A DNA stretch of 37,463 nucleotides, from NCBI GenBank assembly GCA_903892415.1, contig CAITIQ010000071.1, positions 1 to 37,463 on the forward strand, written 5' to 3'. This document shows positions 1 to 7,640 of this stretch, in pieces; positions within the stretch are counted from its first letter, which is position 1, and each line of letters begins with the position of its first letter. Made by a program: the position numbers and the translations under genes. The notes beneath the pieces are model-generated. The model saw nothing but the letters and a program-made list of their open reading frames with translations. It ran no database searches and had not been told where the DNA came from. This DNA comes from an uncultured delta proteobacterium (GTDB lineage Bacteria; Myxococcota_A; Polyangia; Polyangiales; Polyangiaceae).

Positions 1-918
1 AGGTGCGGGCGCAGGTGCGGCGGCGGGCGCAGGTGCGGCTTGCGGCGCAGCAGCCAGAGCCTGTGGAGGTGATTGGATAGCATCAGGCGACGGAAGTGGG
101 GCTAGCTCGATATCAGCAACAACCGGAGCAGCAGCTGGGGGTGCAGCCGCCGGAGCTTGCGCGACAGCTGCCACTTCCGGGAGTCGTCCCTCTGTCGCCT
201 GTGCCAACGTGACTGCGAGATCGTTTAGGTTATGGGGAGCAGCCCAGGGCTCGCCCGAGAGGGTTGCATTGACCCCTTCAACCAACGCCTTGATCGCGTC
301 GACCGAGGCCAGCGCGAGATTGGCCACGCCGCCGGAGAAGACCAGGTCCTTGCTGCGCACTTTACTCAAGAGCGATTCGGCCTTGTGCGCAAGAGTGGAG
401 ATTGCCTCCAGACCCAGCATTGCCGAGACGCCCTTCACTGTGTGAAAGGCTCGAAACACCGTGTCTACGGCTGGCATGTCGCTCGGATTGCTCTCGAGCA
501 GCAGCATTGCACCTTCAGCCTGCGTCACGTAGTCGAGGGCCTCGGTTACGAACTCGGCTACGAGCTCGCGGTCGGCCTCGTCAAAGACGAAGACCGGACC
601 TGGCGGCGCTGGAGGCGCAACCAACACTTCCACCGCTGGAGCTTCGGCTGGCTTCGCCGCAGCTGGCGCCGGACCAACGGCTGCCCCGGCTTGAAGAAAG
701 CGCTGCACCGCGCCAAGCGTTGCGCTCGGATCAGCCACGCCGCCGGCTACCAGAGCTGAAAGCGAGTTAGCCGCTTCGCTGAACATTCGCTTTTGAACTG
801 CCGTAGCTTGTTCTGCGAGCGTGCTGATGCGCTCGTGCATGACTCGCAGCGCCAGAACGTCACTGGCGTCGATTGAGCCCAGCTGAACAAGGATGTCATC
901 AAGCACCGAGGCGGCCAT
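1..918 (-). CDS. cheA: CheA-type chemotaxis histidine kinase, N-terminal part (cut by window edge)
   Basis: Chemotaxis sensor kinases of this type autophosphorylate on a histidine in an N-terminal Hpt domain and pass the phosphate to CheY-like regulators. Reading the minus strand from the ATG at 918 gives 306 codons that run off the left edge with no stop. Residues 1-70 are an alpha-helical leader, 71-108 an Ala/Pro linker, and about 109-235 an Hpt domain with the canonical phospho-site motif FHTVKG (His159) followed by a hydrophobic AMLGL helix. The last 60 residues seen are an Ala/Pro-rich linker of the type that precedes P2/P3 domains. The dimerisation, ATPase and CheW-like domains would lie outside the window, so the assignment to full CheA rather than a stand-alone Hpt protein is an inference, supported by the adjacent transducer gene. 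The 70-residue leader ahead of Hpt is unusual. Confidence 0.8.
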   Translation of the reverse strand, partial: MAASVLDDILVQLGSIDASDVLALRVMHERISTLAEQATAVQKRMFSEAANSLSALVAGGVADPSATLGAVQRFLQAGAAVGPAPAAAKPAEAPAVEVLVAPPAPPGPVFVFDEADRELVAEFVTEALDYVTQAEGAMLLLESNPSDMPAVDTVFRAFHTVKGVSAMLGLEAISTLAHKAESLLSKVRSKDLVFSGGVANLALASVDAIKALVEGVNATLSGEPWAAPHNLNDLAVTLAQATEGRLPEVAAVAQAPAAAPPAAAPVVADIELAPLPSPDAIQSPPQALAAAPQAAPAPAAAPAPAP

Positions 919-1035
919 CAGAGGTTGAGAACGGGACTGGCCTGCGTGCCCTTAAGTCACTAGCGAGCGGAGCGTTGACAATGAGACAAGCGCTCGCGCG
1001 CAGGTTCAAGACGTGATGGATCAAGAGGACTTACA
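919..1035. promoter_or_regulatory. Divergent control region between the cheA-like gene and the MshEN-like gene
   Basis: This 117-bp gap must hold promoters for both directions. It contains a perfect TTGACA at 975-980 on the plus strand, but no convincing -10 box at 16-18 bp. The TTGACA lies between the arms of a 7-bp inverted repeat, GCGAGCG (963-969) and CGCTCGC (991-997), an arrangement expected of an operator. A good ribosome site (AGAGGA, 1025-1030) precedes the ATG at 1036. Confidence 0.4.
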
Positions 1036-1404
1036 ATGGCTGCTCACATGTTCGGCGCCTGGTTGGTGGAACGGTCCATCGTGACTGCGGAGGCGGTAGT
1101 CAGGGCGCTGGATCGGCAAAACGCTGCACGTATTCCCTTGGGTCGCCTGGCAATGACGCAGGGAAAACTCAAGGTCGCGCAGGTTTTCGAGATTCTCAAT
1201 CGACAAGCAGGCTCAAACCGACTGTTTGGTGAACTGGCGATTGAACTTGGCTACCTAACGCCAGGCGAACTCGCTGAACTGCTCCTCGAGCAACGGCGAC
1301 GCCACCTGCCTGTTGGGCTGATTCTCGTGGATATGGGGGAACTCGACCCAGACACGCTGCGCGAAGAGCTCGCGCTGTTCAAGCGGCGTGACCAGGCCGC
1401 TTAG
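1036..1404 (+). CDS. Small protein of four 29-residue MshEN-like repeats
   Basis: This 122-residue protein consists almost entirely of four repeats starting at residues 6, 35, 64 and 93, each exactly 29 residues after the last. Each follows the pattern hydrophobic-Gly-x-x-hydrophobic, then Gly (Ser in repeat 1), two hydrophobics, and Leu/Val spaced as in MshEN domains (N-terminal domain of MshE/GspE-type ATPases). Two such units form one MshEN domain, so the protein would be two tandem domains with no ATPase. MshEN domains are known to bind cyclic di-GMP; here the Arg that usually opens each unit is mostly absent, while the closing Gln is present in repeats 1-3 (Q28, Q57, Q86), so binding is uncertain. 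The start is supported by AGAGGA six bases upstream. It lies 102 bp before the transducer gene on the same strand, suggesting a link between cyclic di-GMP or a related signal and chemotaxis. Confidence 0.65.
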   Translation: MAAHMFGAWLVERSIVTAEAVVRALDRQNAARIPLGRLAMTQGKLKVAQVFEILNRQAGSNRLFGELAIELGYLTPGELAELLLEQRRRHLPVGLILVDMGELDPDTLREELALFKRRDQAA

Positions 1405-1506
1405 TGTTGTGTGCTTGACGTAGCGCCAAAGGACTGACGCGAACCACTGGCTTGGCGCCAGAGATGCTGCGAATTCCTGCGGTATGCAAGTTGCCTTAAA
1501 AGCCGT

Positions 1507-3108
1507 ATGGCCTGGACCTTCAAGAACCAATCCTTGCTCCTAACAGTCATCGCCGGATTGGGCGTGCTGGTAGCAGCCTTGGGCGCGATGAGCAGCATTG
1601 GGCACAACGTTGTGCTGACGCTCCTGATCGCGTTGATGGCCGGGATAATGTGGATTGCGTATTGTGCGCACGTTAGGCAACACGCGCTGGGTCAATTGCT
1701 TGGATACCTACAGCAGGTACTGCGCGGAAAGCTCGAGGAATCGAAGCAGGTCAAGCTGGTGAGCATCGGTGATGAGGTTGGAGACTTGGCCGTCTCATTG
1801 CGAGACTTGCGAGATTGGCTGTCACAAATCCACGCCGGCACCGAGGCGCTGAGTAACGGGAACCTCACAATTTGGTTGGATGCGCGCTCAAACGAAGATC
1901 AGATTGCCCGTAGCTTCACCAGCGCGCAGGACGCAGTCCGCGGCGTGGTCGGAGAGGCCAGAACGATGGTCGAGCAAGCCTCGCTTGGTCGTCACCAATC
2001 GGATAATACGGCGAGTCGCTATCAGGGCGTCTTTGGTGAGCTGATTGAGCAGCTCAATGAGCTCATGATTGCAAGCTCCGCTCCGATCAAGGAAACCCGG
2101 ACGGTGCTTGGGCGCGTCGCCGCTCGCGACCTCTCAGTGCGAATGAACGGGGAGTACAAAGGCGACTGGAACGAGGTCAAGGAGAGCCTGAACACAGCCA
2201 TCAGTAACCTTGAAGAGGCGCTCGCCCAGGTCACGGTGGCGGCGGACCAAGTTGGCACGGCTGCACAGGAGATCACCTCCGGCAATCAACACCAAGCAGA
2301 GGCCGCTACGCAGCAGGCCTCCGCGCTCGATGAGGTCAACAGTCGAGTGCAGAAGTTCGCGGGGGACGGCAAACGAACGGCCCACAACGCTGAGCAGGCC
2401 CGCAGCATGGCGCAAGCCGCCAGTGAAGCCGCTCGCACAGGCGACCGCAGCATGAGTGAGCTTTCTCAGGCCATGGACCAGATCAAGAGCACGAGCGACC
2501 GCACCGCCCAGATTGTGCGGACGATCGATGAGATTGCCTTTCAGACGAATCTACTGGCGCTCAATGCCGCCGTGGAGGCCGCGCGAGCTGGCGACGCGGG
2601 CAAAGGGTTCGCTGTCGTGGCTGAGGAGGTTCGTAACTTGGCGATGCGTTCAGCGGATGCAGCTCGATCAACCTCGTTGATGATCGCAGACTCCGTAAAG
2701 AGCGCTGACCGCGGCGTCGAGCTCAACGCCAACGTGGCCAAGAGCTTCAGTCAAATTCAAACGCAAGTTGGCAACGTGGTGGAAGTCATGGAAGAAATCT
2801 CCGCGGCGGTGACCACACAGGCCGAGGGCGTCGTAGGAATCAACCGCATGGTCGAGGACCTTTCCCGCAATACCCAAAGTAGTGCTGCCACAACGGAGCA
2901 ATCCGCGAGCGCCGCCCTCGAGCTAAGCAGTCAGGCGGAGTCACTGCGGGACCTGGTTTCGGTCTTCAAAGTCAGCTCACACACGGCTGAGGTGCGGGGT
3001 TCTTCGGCGGCTGAGCCAAGTCGCCGGCTTCCTGAGCGGAACCTCAAGCGAGCCGCTGGTGCGGAGGAATTCGACTCCGTCGATGGCGCGGATCTCGCGA
3101 GTTTCTGA
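1507..3108 (+). CDS. Methyl-accepting chemotaxis protein without periplasmic sensor domain
   Basis: Transducers relay a signal to the CheA/CheW complex. The 533-residue product begins with two membrane segments (about 8-28 and 35-54) separated by only a few residues, so there is no periplasmic ligand domain. Residues about 60-250 are helical with HAMP-like stretches. The cytoplasmic signalling hairpin is unmistakable: the tip motif [20 protein letters not shown] begins at residue 340 and is followed by [20 protein letters not shown]. Gln/Ala/Glu-rich helices flanking the tip offer methylation sites, but there is no C-terminal CheR-docking pentapeptide. The sensed signal must be intracellular, within the membrane, or delivered by a partner. 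The upstream MshEN-like protein and the divergent CheA-like kinase are natural partners. The ribosome site before the ATG is weak. Confidence 0.93.
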   Translation: MAWTFKNQSLLLTVIAGLGVLVAALGAMSSIGHNVVLTLLIALMAGIMWIAYCAHVRQHALGQLLGYLQQVLRGKLEESKQVKLVSIGDEVGDLAVSLRDLRDWLSQIHAGTEALSNGNLTIWLDARSNEDQIARSFTSAQDAVRGVVGEARTMVEQASLGRHQSDNTASRYQGVFGELIEQLNELMIASSAPIKETRTVLGRVAARDLSVRMNGEYKGDWNEVKESLNTAISNLEEALAQVTVAADQVGTAAQEITSGNQHQAEAATQQASALDEVNSRVQKFAGDGKRTAHNAEQARSMAQAASEAARTGDRSMSELSQAMDQIKSTSDRTAQIVRTIDEIAFQTNLLALNAAVEAARAGDAGKGFAVVAEEVRNLAMRSADAARSTSLMIADSVKSADRGVELNANVAKSFSQIQTQVGNVVEVMEEISAAVTTQAEGVVGINRMVEDLSRNTQSSAATTEQSASAALELSSQAESLRDLVSVFKVSSHTAEVRGSSAAEPSRRLPERNLKRAAGAEEFDSVDGADLASF

Positions 3109-3158
3109 TAGCGGCACGCTTGGCAAGACGCTGACCGCTCCGCTTCGGTTTGCTGTTA

Positions 3159-3171
3159 CCGCCTTCGGCGG
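3159..3171 (+). repeat. Short GC hairpin CCGCC-TTC-GGCGG before the MATE gene
   Basis: This perfect 5-bp stem with a TTC loop lies in the 95-bp gap between the transducer stop and the MATE start. It is followed by AATGCAG. A hairpin of the same design, with a compensated base pair and the same trailing AATG-CAG, occurs at 28917-28931. There is no T-tract, so it is a poor intrinsic terminator; it could be a short interspersed palindrome. Confidence 0.4.
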
Positions 3172-3203
3172 AATGCAGAAGGAGGCGCCGGCGTAGGCGA
3201 GGG

Positions 3204-4544
3204 GTGACCGCTCGTGCCAACCTGAACCAGCTCCTCGCCCTCGCAGGCCCCGCGTTGGTACATGGGTCGGTGGTCGCGCTAGCGTTTGCTGCAGAGAGAC
3301 TGCTCGCGCGACCGCTCGGTTCTGAGGCCCTGGCAGCACTCTCTTTAGGCACCGTGGTGGTGTGGGTGTTGACCACCACGATGAGTGGTGTCGGCACGAC
3401 CGCAGCGCTGAAGATCGGGGAAGCGTCGGGGCGTGGAGATCGTGAGGCGGCTCGACAGACGCTGCTGTCAGCGTTGGCGCTAGTGCTAATCGCTTGGGGC
3501 ACAGTCGCAGCGGTCGTGCTGCTTTGCGGGCCGACATTGCTTGCCCTGGCGTTCGGCGACACACAGGCCGCTCGCGGCGGGGCGACCTACCTGAACGTCG
3601 CATTGATTGGGCTGGGCTTTGCCTTCGTCGAGTCGGTTTTGACGCAGGTTCTTTTCGGCCTCGGAGACACACGGGGCCCCGTTCGAGCGGCTGCGATATC
3701 GGGCGGCGTTACCCTCGCAATGCTGCTGCTTGCGCTGGTGATCGGACCGTCGCTCACAGCGTTTGCCCTGGGCGCCAGCGCCGGGACTGCCGCTGCCGCC
3801 CTCAGCCTGGGCCATCGCGTGTTCAAGCGCCGCGAATTCTCTTGGGTCGACGCCCGAGCGATGCAGGTCTTTCGACTGGCGAAGGAGTCAACGCCCACGG
3901 TTGCAGAAAAGGCGGTGGCTTCGCTTGGCTATTTTGTCTTCGCCGCAATGCTGGGGCGGCTGGGCTCGGAGGCACTAGCCGCCAATCAGGCGCTGCTTTC
4001 GATCGGTGCGCTGGGCTGTCTGCTACCGGAGGCCCTCGGGATCGCGGTATGCAGTTTGCTCGCGAGGCAATATGGCGCCGGGCATAAGGCCCAAAGCAGC
4101 GTCGCGGTGCGCCTCGCGCTGGGCGTCAGCGTACTGGTCATGGGGGTATACGCGACAATGGTCCTAGCGCTTCGGAGCGCGCTTATCCCAGCCTTCTTGT
4201 CGGACTCGACTGCGCAACGAATCGCGCTCGATTGCATCGCTATATTCGCGCTTACGCAACCTTTCATGGGCGCAGCAGTAGTAGGCAGAGCGGTCCTGCG
4301 AGCCGAGTCGAAAGCCCGATGTGCGCTGTCCGTGGCGACGTTTGGTACCTTTGCGGTGCGGCTGCCGCTGTGCTTGCTACTCGTTCATGTTCACGACCTC
4401 GGGCTATTCGGTGGACTGCTCTCCGTGTTGGTCGATTGGATAGTGCAGGCAATCGCGGTGCTCATCGCCCTCCGGTACAACAAGTCATCAGCCCGGTCCG
4501 AACCTGAGTCGCCCTACCGACAAGCTTACCGAGCCAGGGCTTGA
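3204..4544 (+). CDS. MATE-family multidrug/sodium antiporter-like exporter
   Basis: MATE proteins export cationic drugs or metabolites in exchange for H+ or Na+. With the GTG start at 3204 the product has 446 residues, the usual family length. The reading frame is open upstream to a TTG at 3150, but that would add an Arg-rich non-hydrophobic leader. About twelve hydrophobic segments are visible in two similar halves, with the family-typical ALGxEALAA-like stretches at the start of each half (LGSEALAALSLG near residue 45, LGSEALAANQALL near 275). It follows the transducer gene by 95 bp and precedes the ThDP enzyme by 31 bp, so it may share a transcript with either. The substrate cannot be read from the sequence. 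Confidence 0.85.
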   Translation: MTARANLNQLLALAGPALVHGSVVALAFAAERLLARPLGSEALAALSLGTVVVWVLTTTMSGVGTTAALKIGEASGRGDREAARQTLLSALALVLIAWGTVAAVVLLCGPTLLALAFGDTQAARGGATYLNVALIGLGFAFVESVLTQVLFGLGDTRGPVRAAAISGGVTLAMLLLALVIGPSLTAFALGASAGTAAAALSLGHRVFKRREFSWVDARAMQVFRLAKESTPTVAEKAVASLGYFVFAAMLGRLGSEALAANQALLSIGALGCLLPEALGIAVCSLLARQYGAGHKAQSSVAVRLALGVSVLVMGVYATMVLALRSALIPAFLSDSTAQRIALDCIAIFALTQPFMGAAVVGRAVLRAESKARCALSVATFGTFAVRLPLCLLLVHVHDLGLFGGLLSVLVDWIVQAIAVLIALRYNKSSARSEPESPYRQAYRARA

Positions 4545-4575
4545 CGCCTACGACGAGGGCGGCCAATCGACAGCA

Positions 4576-6198
4576 ATGGCAAACGTTCACGGCGGGCGCT
4601 TGGTTGCCAAGGCGCTGAAGCGGCACGGTACAACGCACCTGTTCACCCTTTGTGGTGGTCACATCCAGGCGATCTACGACGGCTGCATCGACGAAGACAT
4701 TCGGGTGGTGGACGTGCGCCACGAGCAGACGGCTGGCCACGCTGCTGATGGTTATGCGCGTGTCACCGGTCGGCCAGGGGTTTGTGCCGTAACGGCAGGC
4801 CCTGGCGTTACCGATGTTGTCACCGCCGCCGCTAACGCCTTCAGGGCGGGAATCCCGCTCGTCATCATCGGCGGAGCAGGGCCCCGTGCTCTTTCAGACA
4901 TGGGATCTCTGCAGGACATGAACCACGTCGAGTTGATGCGACCGATCACCAAGTGGAGCGTGAGTGTTCCCTCCACCGACAGGCTCCAAGAGTATGTTGA
5001 TTCCGCATTTCGTATTGCGCAGGCCGGCGTTCCAGGACCTGTGTTCCTGGAGATGCCGCTCGACTTACTAATGAATTGGGCGGACGAGGCACCCCCGGCA
5101 ACCGGACCACAGCCACCCGCTCGGCCAGGAGCAGATCCAAGCCTGATCGAACGAGCGGCGAACCTATTGAACAATGCAGAGCGGCCGATGTTCATCGTCG
5201 GTAGCCAGTTGCGCTGGTCACCGGCGGCCGACGCACTTCGAGCTTTCGCCGATGCCGTTGACGCGCCCTTCTACCTGAACGGTATGGCGCGAGGCGCGCT
5301 GCCCTATGCGCATAAGAACCTGATGACGCGTTCACGAAAGGTCGCACTCGCTCAAGCCGACGTTTGCTTCGTCTTCGGCACGCCCCTGGACTTCCGCCTC
5401 GAGTACGGCCGCGCCATCAACCCATCAGCAAAGATCGTCCAGGTGGACCTGGATGGTGGCGAGATTGGTCGCAATAGGCATGTAGACTTGGCCATTCATG
5501 GCGACACCGGCGTCGTATTGCGCCAGCTCAGTGCTGCTACCAAACCCAGAGACACAGCAGGCTGGCTCTCGATGATTCGTGCAGCCGAAGACAAGTCCCG
5601 CGCGAAAATGGCGGCCGAGATCGATTCAAACGACAATCCGCCCAACCCACTTCGGGTATGCGCCGAACTGGGTAAGCGACTAAAGCCAACCGACATCATC
5701 ATCGGTGACGGCGGAGACTTCGTCGCCACAGCGGCCTATGTATTGCAGTTGGAGTCCCCCCAATTGTGGATGGATCCGGGGCCTCTCGGAACGCTAGGAG
5801 TTGGGCCGGGCTATGCGATGGCAGCCAAGTTAGCTCGCCCGGAGGCCAACGTAGTGCTGGTCTATGGGGATGGCTCCTTCGGCTTCAACGGGCTCGAGTT
5901 CGAGGCGATGGTGCGACAGAACATCCCTGTTATCGGGGTGGTTGGGAATGACGCCGCATGGACGCAGATTCGTCGCGGGCAAGTCGAGCTTTACGGGCAG
6001 GAGAGAGCCGTGGCTACTGCGCTGTCCTACACTCGCTACGATAAAGTGGTCGAGGCTTTGGGCGGCTTTGGCGCCTACGTCGAGACAGTGGATGAGCTCG
6101 GCCCCGCGCTCGATGCAGCGTTCGCTTGCGGCAAGCCGGCGCTCGTCAACGTGAAGATCGCCTCGAGTGAGTTCCGTAAGGGAGCGATCAGCGTTTAG
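4576..6198 (+). CDS. Thiamine-diphosphate enzyme of the ILVBL/HACL2 (acetolactate-synthase-like) group
   Basis: Enzymes of this fold cleave or form C-C bonds next to a carbonyl. The 540-residue protein has the three domains of the family: N-terminal PYR domain with the catalytic Glu50 in RHEQ, a middle domain, and a C-terminal PP domain with the ThDP/Mg motif GDGSFGFNG at 431-439, closing with GND at 457-459. The stretches GDGGDF, LGVGPGYAMAAKL, VGNDAAWTQI and the ending FRKGAISV resemble animal ILVBL (2-hydroxyacyl-CoA lyase 2) more than bacterial IlvB, from recalled knowledge of that protein. A lyase acting on 2-hydroxyacyl-CoA is therefore likelier than branched-chain amino acid synthesis. 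No IlvN small subunit follows; instead an orphan M17 N-domain gene starts 3 bp downstream. Confidence 0.85.
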   Translation: MANVHGGRLVAKALKRHGTTHLFTLCGGHIQAIYDGCIDEDIRVVDVRHEQTAGHAADGYARVTGRPGVCAVTAGPGVTDVVTAAANAFRAGIPLVIIGGAGPRALSDMGSLQDMNHVELMRPITKWSVSVPSTDRLQEYVDSAFRIAQAGVPGPVFLEMPLDLLMNWADEAPPATGPQPPARPGADPSLIERAANLLNNAERPMFIVGSQLRWSPAADALRAFADAVDAPFYLNGMARGALPYAHKNLMTRSRKVALAQADVCFVFGTPLDFRLEYGRAINPSAKIVQVDLDGGEIGRNRHVDLAIHGDTGVVLRQLSAATKPRDTAGWLSMIRAAEDKSRAKMAAEIDSNDNPPNPLRVCAELGKRLKPTDIIIGDGGDFVATAAYVLQLESPQLWMDPGPLGTLGVGPGYAMAAKLARPEANVVLVYGDGSFGFNGLEFEAMVRQNIPVIGVVGNDAAWTQIRRGQVELYGQERAVATALSYTRYDKVVEALGGFGAYVETVDELGPALDAAFACGKPALVNVKIASSEFRKGAISV

Positions 6199-6201
6199 TA
6201 C

Positions 6202-6732
6202 ATGCTATTCCGCTTTGCTTCACCGACGCTGCCCCGACTCGACGACCTCGACTTAGAGGTCATTGCAGCGGCAATTCCATCGGATGTGAGACCCTGGCGT
6301 GGGGTGGTGGGCCTCTGTGACTTTCGCATGGGCGCTCGCCTTTCCAAACTCGCAATGAAGGGGGACGTCTCGGGGAAGCTGGGCGAGGTAGTAATGGTCC
6401 CTGGCAAGCCGTTCTTGTCCTTCGACAAGGTCGTGCTGTTCGGCTGCGGGCCTGTGGCCGGTCTGAGCGAGACCATCTATGCGAACTTGCTCCACGACAT
6501 GGCGAAGTGCCTAGGCAAGCTCAAGGTGCGGGTAGCCGCAGTCGAGTTGCCTGGGCGAGCCTACGGCGCCGTGACGCCTCAGCTCGCAGCCGAAGTGCTC
6601 ATTCGCGAGGTTGGTCACTCGGCGGAGTGCGATCAGTGGACGTTGGTCGAGGACGGTGAGGGTCGCAGCGTCATTGAAGCGCTGCTGTTCGAGCAGCGCC
6701 GGCGTCTGCGGCGAGACCCTGCCACGGGCTAG
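6202..6732 (+). CDS. Solitary M17 (leucyl aminopeptidase) N-terminal-domain protein
   Basis: The 176-residue product resembles only the N-terminal domain of leucyl aminopeptidases: after about 50 residues comes a SGKLGEVVMV-type strand, then FDKVVLFGCGP, where M17 enzymes have a hydrophobic strand ending in GLG. The catalytic metal-binding peptidase domain is absent, so it cannot be an aminopeptidase. Stand-alone copies of this macro-like domain may bind nucleotides or act as regulators; nothing here decides. Its ATG is 3 bp after the stop of the ThDP enzyme, so the two are almost surely cotranslated. Its TAG stop shares the palindrome CTAG with the stop of the opposing esterase gene. Confidence 0.6.
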   Translation: MLFRFASPTLPRLDDLDLEVIAAAIPSDVRPWRGVVGLCDFRMGARLSKLAMKGDVSGKLGEVVMVPGKPFLSFDKVVLFGCGPVAGLSETIYANLLHDMAKCLGKLKVRVAAVELPGRAYGAVTPQLAAEVLIREVGHSAECDQWTLVEDGEGRSVIEALLFEQRRRLRRDPATG

Positions 6733-7640
6733 TTCTTGCGGTCAGCGAACATACGCACGAGCAGCTCCCGCATTGCGGATGGGTTTGCCACTACGCTGTG
6801 GGAGCCGCCTCGCACGCGGAAGAGCTGCAACGAGGGGGCACACGACGAAGCAAGCACCGTGGTTTCCTTGCCGGCGAGGTCCGACTCCAGATCGAGCTTG
6901 GGGCCCTCCTGCAACGGCTCCTTGCAGCCGCGCTTTTGGCCCCATGCACTTACCGAATACTCGGCGCTCGTATGAGTGACCTCGTTCGAGAACACGTGAC
7001 CACCAGCGTAGCTAACGATCTCGTCGCTATCCCCATGTACGTGCAGGACCCTCTCTGGTGCGAAGCTACAGTTCTCCACGTCGTTCGGAGCGGTACCCGC
7101 CACGCTGAGGATGCCCGCAACGCCGGGCCTTTCACAGGCGAGACGGTGAGCCATGAACCCACCATTGGAGTACCCGACGACGAATAACTGGGTATCCGAA
7201 CCATAACGAGCTAAAGCCTGGTCGAGCCGTGCACCCAAGGCTTGCACGTGATCCACGCCCGTCGCGTCGAAGTCACAACAGGACGGGCCCGCGTTCCAAA
7301 AACGACGCCCCGCTGAGTCCAGCGAACCATCGGGCGCCTCAAACTCGAAGCCGAGCTCTCGGGATAGGCCCGCAAAACCGAAATGACGCTCGATGCTCTT
7401 GCCGCTCCCGCCGAGCCCATGCAGCAGCAGGACGAAGCGGCGCCCTTTCTCGGTTGCGGGTAATGGCGGATTTCCCTTTGCGCTCGACGTCACGCTAGCG
7501 CTCTCTGTCACCGAGACGCCGCTGCCTTGTGATGACGGCGCTGAGCCCACGCTGAAACTCGACGCAGGTGACTTTGCTTGCTCTGTGTCGCAAGCCGAAC
7601 AAACCAATAGCACCGCCAACAGAAAGCCCATGGAGCCCAT
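6729..7640 (-). CDS. Secreted alpha/beta-hydrolase, PHB-depolymerase/feruloyl-esterase (LpqC-like) type, probable lipoprotein
   Basis: Members of this esterase group hydrolyse polyesters or aromatic esters outside the cytoplasm. The 303-residue protein starts with a short hydrophobic signal ending at Cys17 (VCSAC); the -3 position is Cys rather than Leu, so lipidation is likely but not certain. A Ser-rich spacer (22-57) follows. The hydrolase core shows the oxyanion strand LLLHGLGGSG (71-80), a WNAGPSCC motif typical of the group (115-122), the nucleophile elbow GYSNGG (Ser158), Asp206 in HGDSDEIV and His281 in GGSH, giving a complete Ser-Asp-His triad. Extra Cys pairs suggest disulfides. An internal ATG at 7631 (residue 4) is an equally good start. 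The gene begins inside the start of the divergent dikinase gene. Confidence 0.8.
   Translation of the reverse strand: MGSMGFLLAVLLVCSACDTEQAKSPASSFSVGSAPSSQGSGVSVTESASVTSSAKGNPPLPATEKGRRFVLLLHGLGGSGKSIERHFGFAGLSRELGFEFEAPDGSLDSAGRRFWNAGPSCCDFDATGVDHVQALGARLDQALARYGSDTQLFVVGYSNGGFMAHRLACERPGVAGILSVAGTAPNDVENCSFAPERVLHVHGDSDEIVSYAGGHVFSNEVTHTSAEYSVSAWGQKRGCKEPLQEGPKLDLESDLAGKETTVLASSCAPSLQLFRVRGGSHSVVANPSAMRELLVRMFADRKN

Noticed and set aside
232..759. Plus-strand open frames at the left edge
   Set aside because: They are antisense to the Hpt domain with the FHTVKG phospho-site, which is the convincing reading.
2977..3672. 231-residue minus-strand open frame across the transducer/MATE junction
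   Set aside because: Arg/Pro-rich translation without motif, antisense to the transducer end and MATE start.
4576..6198. Acetolactate synthase IlvB for branched-chain amino acids
   Set aside because: No small subunit or ilv genes are near, and the PP-domain and C-terminal motifs look more like ILVBL/HACL2.
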